From: an uncultured Acetatifactor sp.
Lineage (GTDB): Bacteria > Bacillota > Clostridia > Lachnospirales > Lachnospiraceae
Length of the DNA stretch: 64,000 nucleotides
Reading direction: 5' to 3'
Assembly (NCBI GenBank): GCA_947589075.1
Contig: CANQBS010000006.1
Span: 1 to 64,000, forward strand
Position 1 is the first letter of the stretch; each line of letters starts with the position of its first letter. The notes beneath the pieces are model-generated. The model searched no databases. It saw only the letters and a program-made list of their open reading frames with translations, and was not told the origin of the DNA. This document shows positions 63,765-64,000 of this stretch, piece by piece. The position numbers were made by a program, and so were the translations under genes.

Positions 63765-64000
63765 TTAATTACGGCGGTCTACCAGCATCATCACCAGCTG
63801 TCGCAAATATTCCCGGTCAGAAGATGATCCCTCGGAATCCCCGGGCCTTCTTTCCTCTTCCAGACGAGTGAGGATCTCCGCAGCCTCCCCGGACAATCTG
63901 CGAACCTCCTCTTTGGACCGTTCCAGGCCGTTCAGGGTAACATAAGTCTGCTTATGATTCTTTTCATCGCTTCCGATGGGCTTTCCCAAAAGGGCGCTGT
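63765..64000 (-). CDS. ispA: Polyprenyl (farnesyl/geranylgeranyl) diphosphate synthase, C-terminal end (cut by window edge)
   Basis: The minus strand from the window edge reads SALLGKPIGSDEKNHKQTYV through LNGLERSKEEVRRL and ends at 63765. The motif GKPIGSDEKNHKQTYVTL is the characteristic C-terminal segment of farnesyl-diphosphate synthases. The part with the DDxxD motifs lies outside the window. Next to dxs, as expected for isoprenoid synthesis. Confidence 0.9.
   Translation of the reverse strand, partial: SALLGKPIGSDEKNHKQTYVTLNGLERSKEEVRRLSGEAAEILTRLEEERRPGDSEGSSSDREYLRQLVMMLVDRRN

Overview
This 64 kb window looks like chromosomal DNA of a spore-forming, gut-type anaerobe of the Clostridia, most likely family Lachnospiraceae. 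The evidence is the argR-recN-spoIVB block (SpoIVB is found only in endospore formers), DUF1292, DUF5662 and CD3324-type proteins, a ThiT-like S component, many orphan sugar-type binding lipoproteins, and strong AGGAGG ribosome sites with TTG/GTG starts in places. The genus cannot be named from this alone. No rRNA, tRNA, CRISPR array or prophage was seen.

Layout. 1-2 kb: start of tgt and an orphan binding lipoprotein. 2-3.2 kb: aroC with a clean promoter. 3.4-7.5 kb: a lactonase-type propeller, a ThiT-like membrane protein, and an acetyltransferase fused to a membrane-anchored region. 7.6-12.2 kb: a polyamine uptake operon (XRE-cupin regulator, potA, potB, potC, potD). 12.4-14.4 kb: a Cys/Gly-rich small protein and a two-gene ABC-2 system with a degenerate ATPase. 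14.7-18.7 kb: a regulated exporter locus comprising a promoter, a 13-codon leader ORF, competing hairpins, a CD3324-type HTH protein and two half-size ABC exporters. 18.8-22.4 kb: an AAA/DUF4143 ATPase and a 737-residue propeller-plus-binding lipoprotein. 22.8-25.7 kb: a TldD/TldE pair. 26-28 kb: DUF5662 and a glycogen-debranching-enzyme relative that has lost its catalytic residues. 28-32 kb: DUF1292, a UvrD-type helicase and gltX. 32-42 kb: binding lipoprotein, FG-GAP/SGNH esterase, DUF1961, feoAB, GH20 and nitroreductase. 42-51 kb: a corrinoid adenosyltransferase-like protein, a double-OB SSB-like protein, typA, a YhaO/YhaN (SbcDC-like) pair and an oligogalacturonate-lyase-like propeller. 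51-56 kb: an accessory stretch with a palindromic repeat, a broken Rpn-family nuclease/transposase gene, a sigma factor with a long C-terminal extension and a Phd/VapC toxin-antitoxin pair. 56-64 kb: a housekeeping block on the minus strand (ispA-dxs-tlyA-nadK-argR-recN-spoIVB) that ends in a strongly palindromic element where spo0A is often found, followed by a prolyl-tRNA editing protein.

How the genes work together. The pot operon is a complete uptake system. FeoA/FeoB form an iron importer. The Tgt, AroC, GltX, Dxs, IspA, NadK and ArgR genes are core metabolism. Several carbohydrate enzymes lack signal peptides and probably act on imported oligosaccharides.

The most unusual features are (1) the leader-peptide attenuator in front of the HTH/ABC exporter operon, (2) the debranching-enzyme pseudoenzyme, (3) short tandem-repeat arrays that repeatedly begin at or overlap stop codons, and (4) structured palindromic intergenic elements. 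All coordinates, motifs and pairings were read by eye. Family assignments come from recognising motifs, not from database searches.
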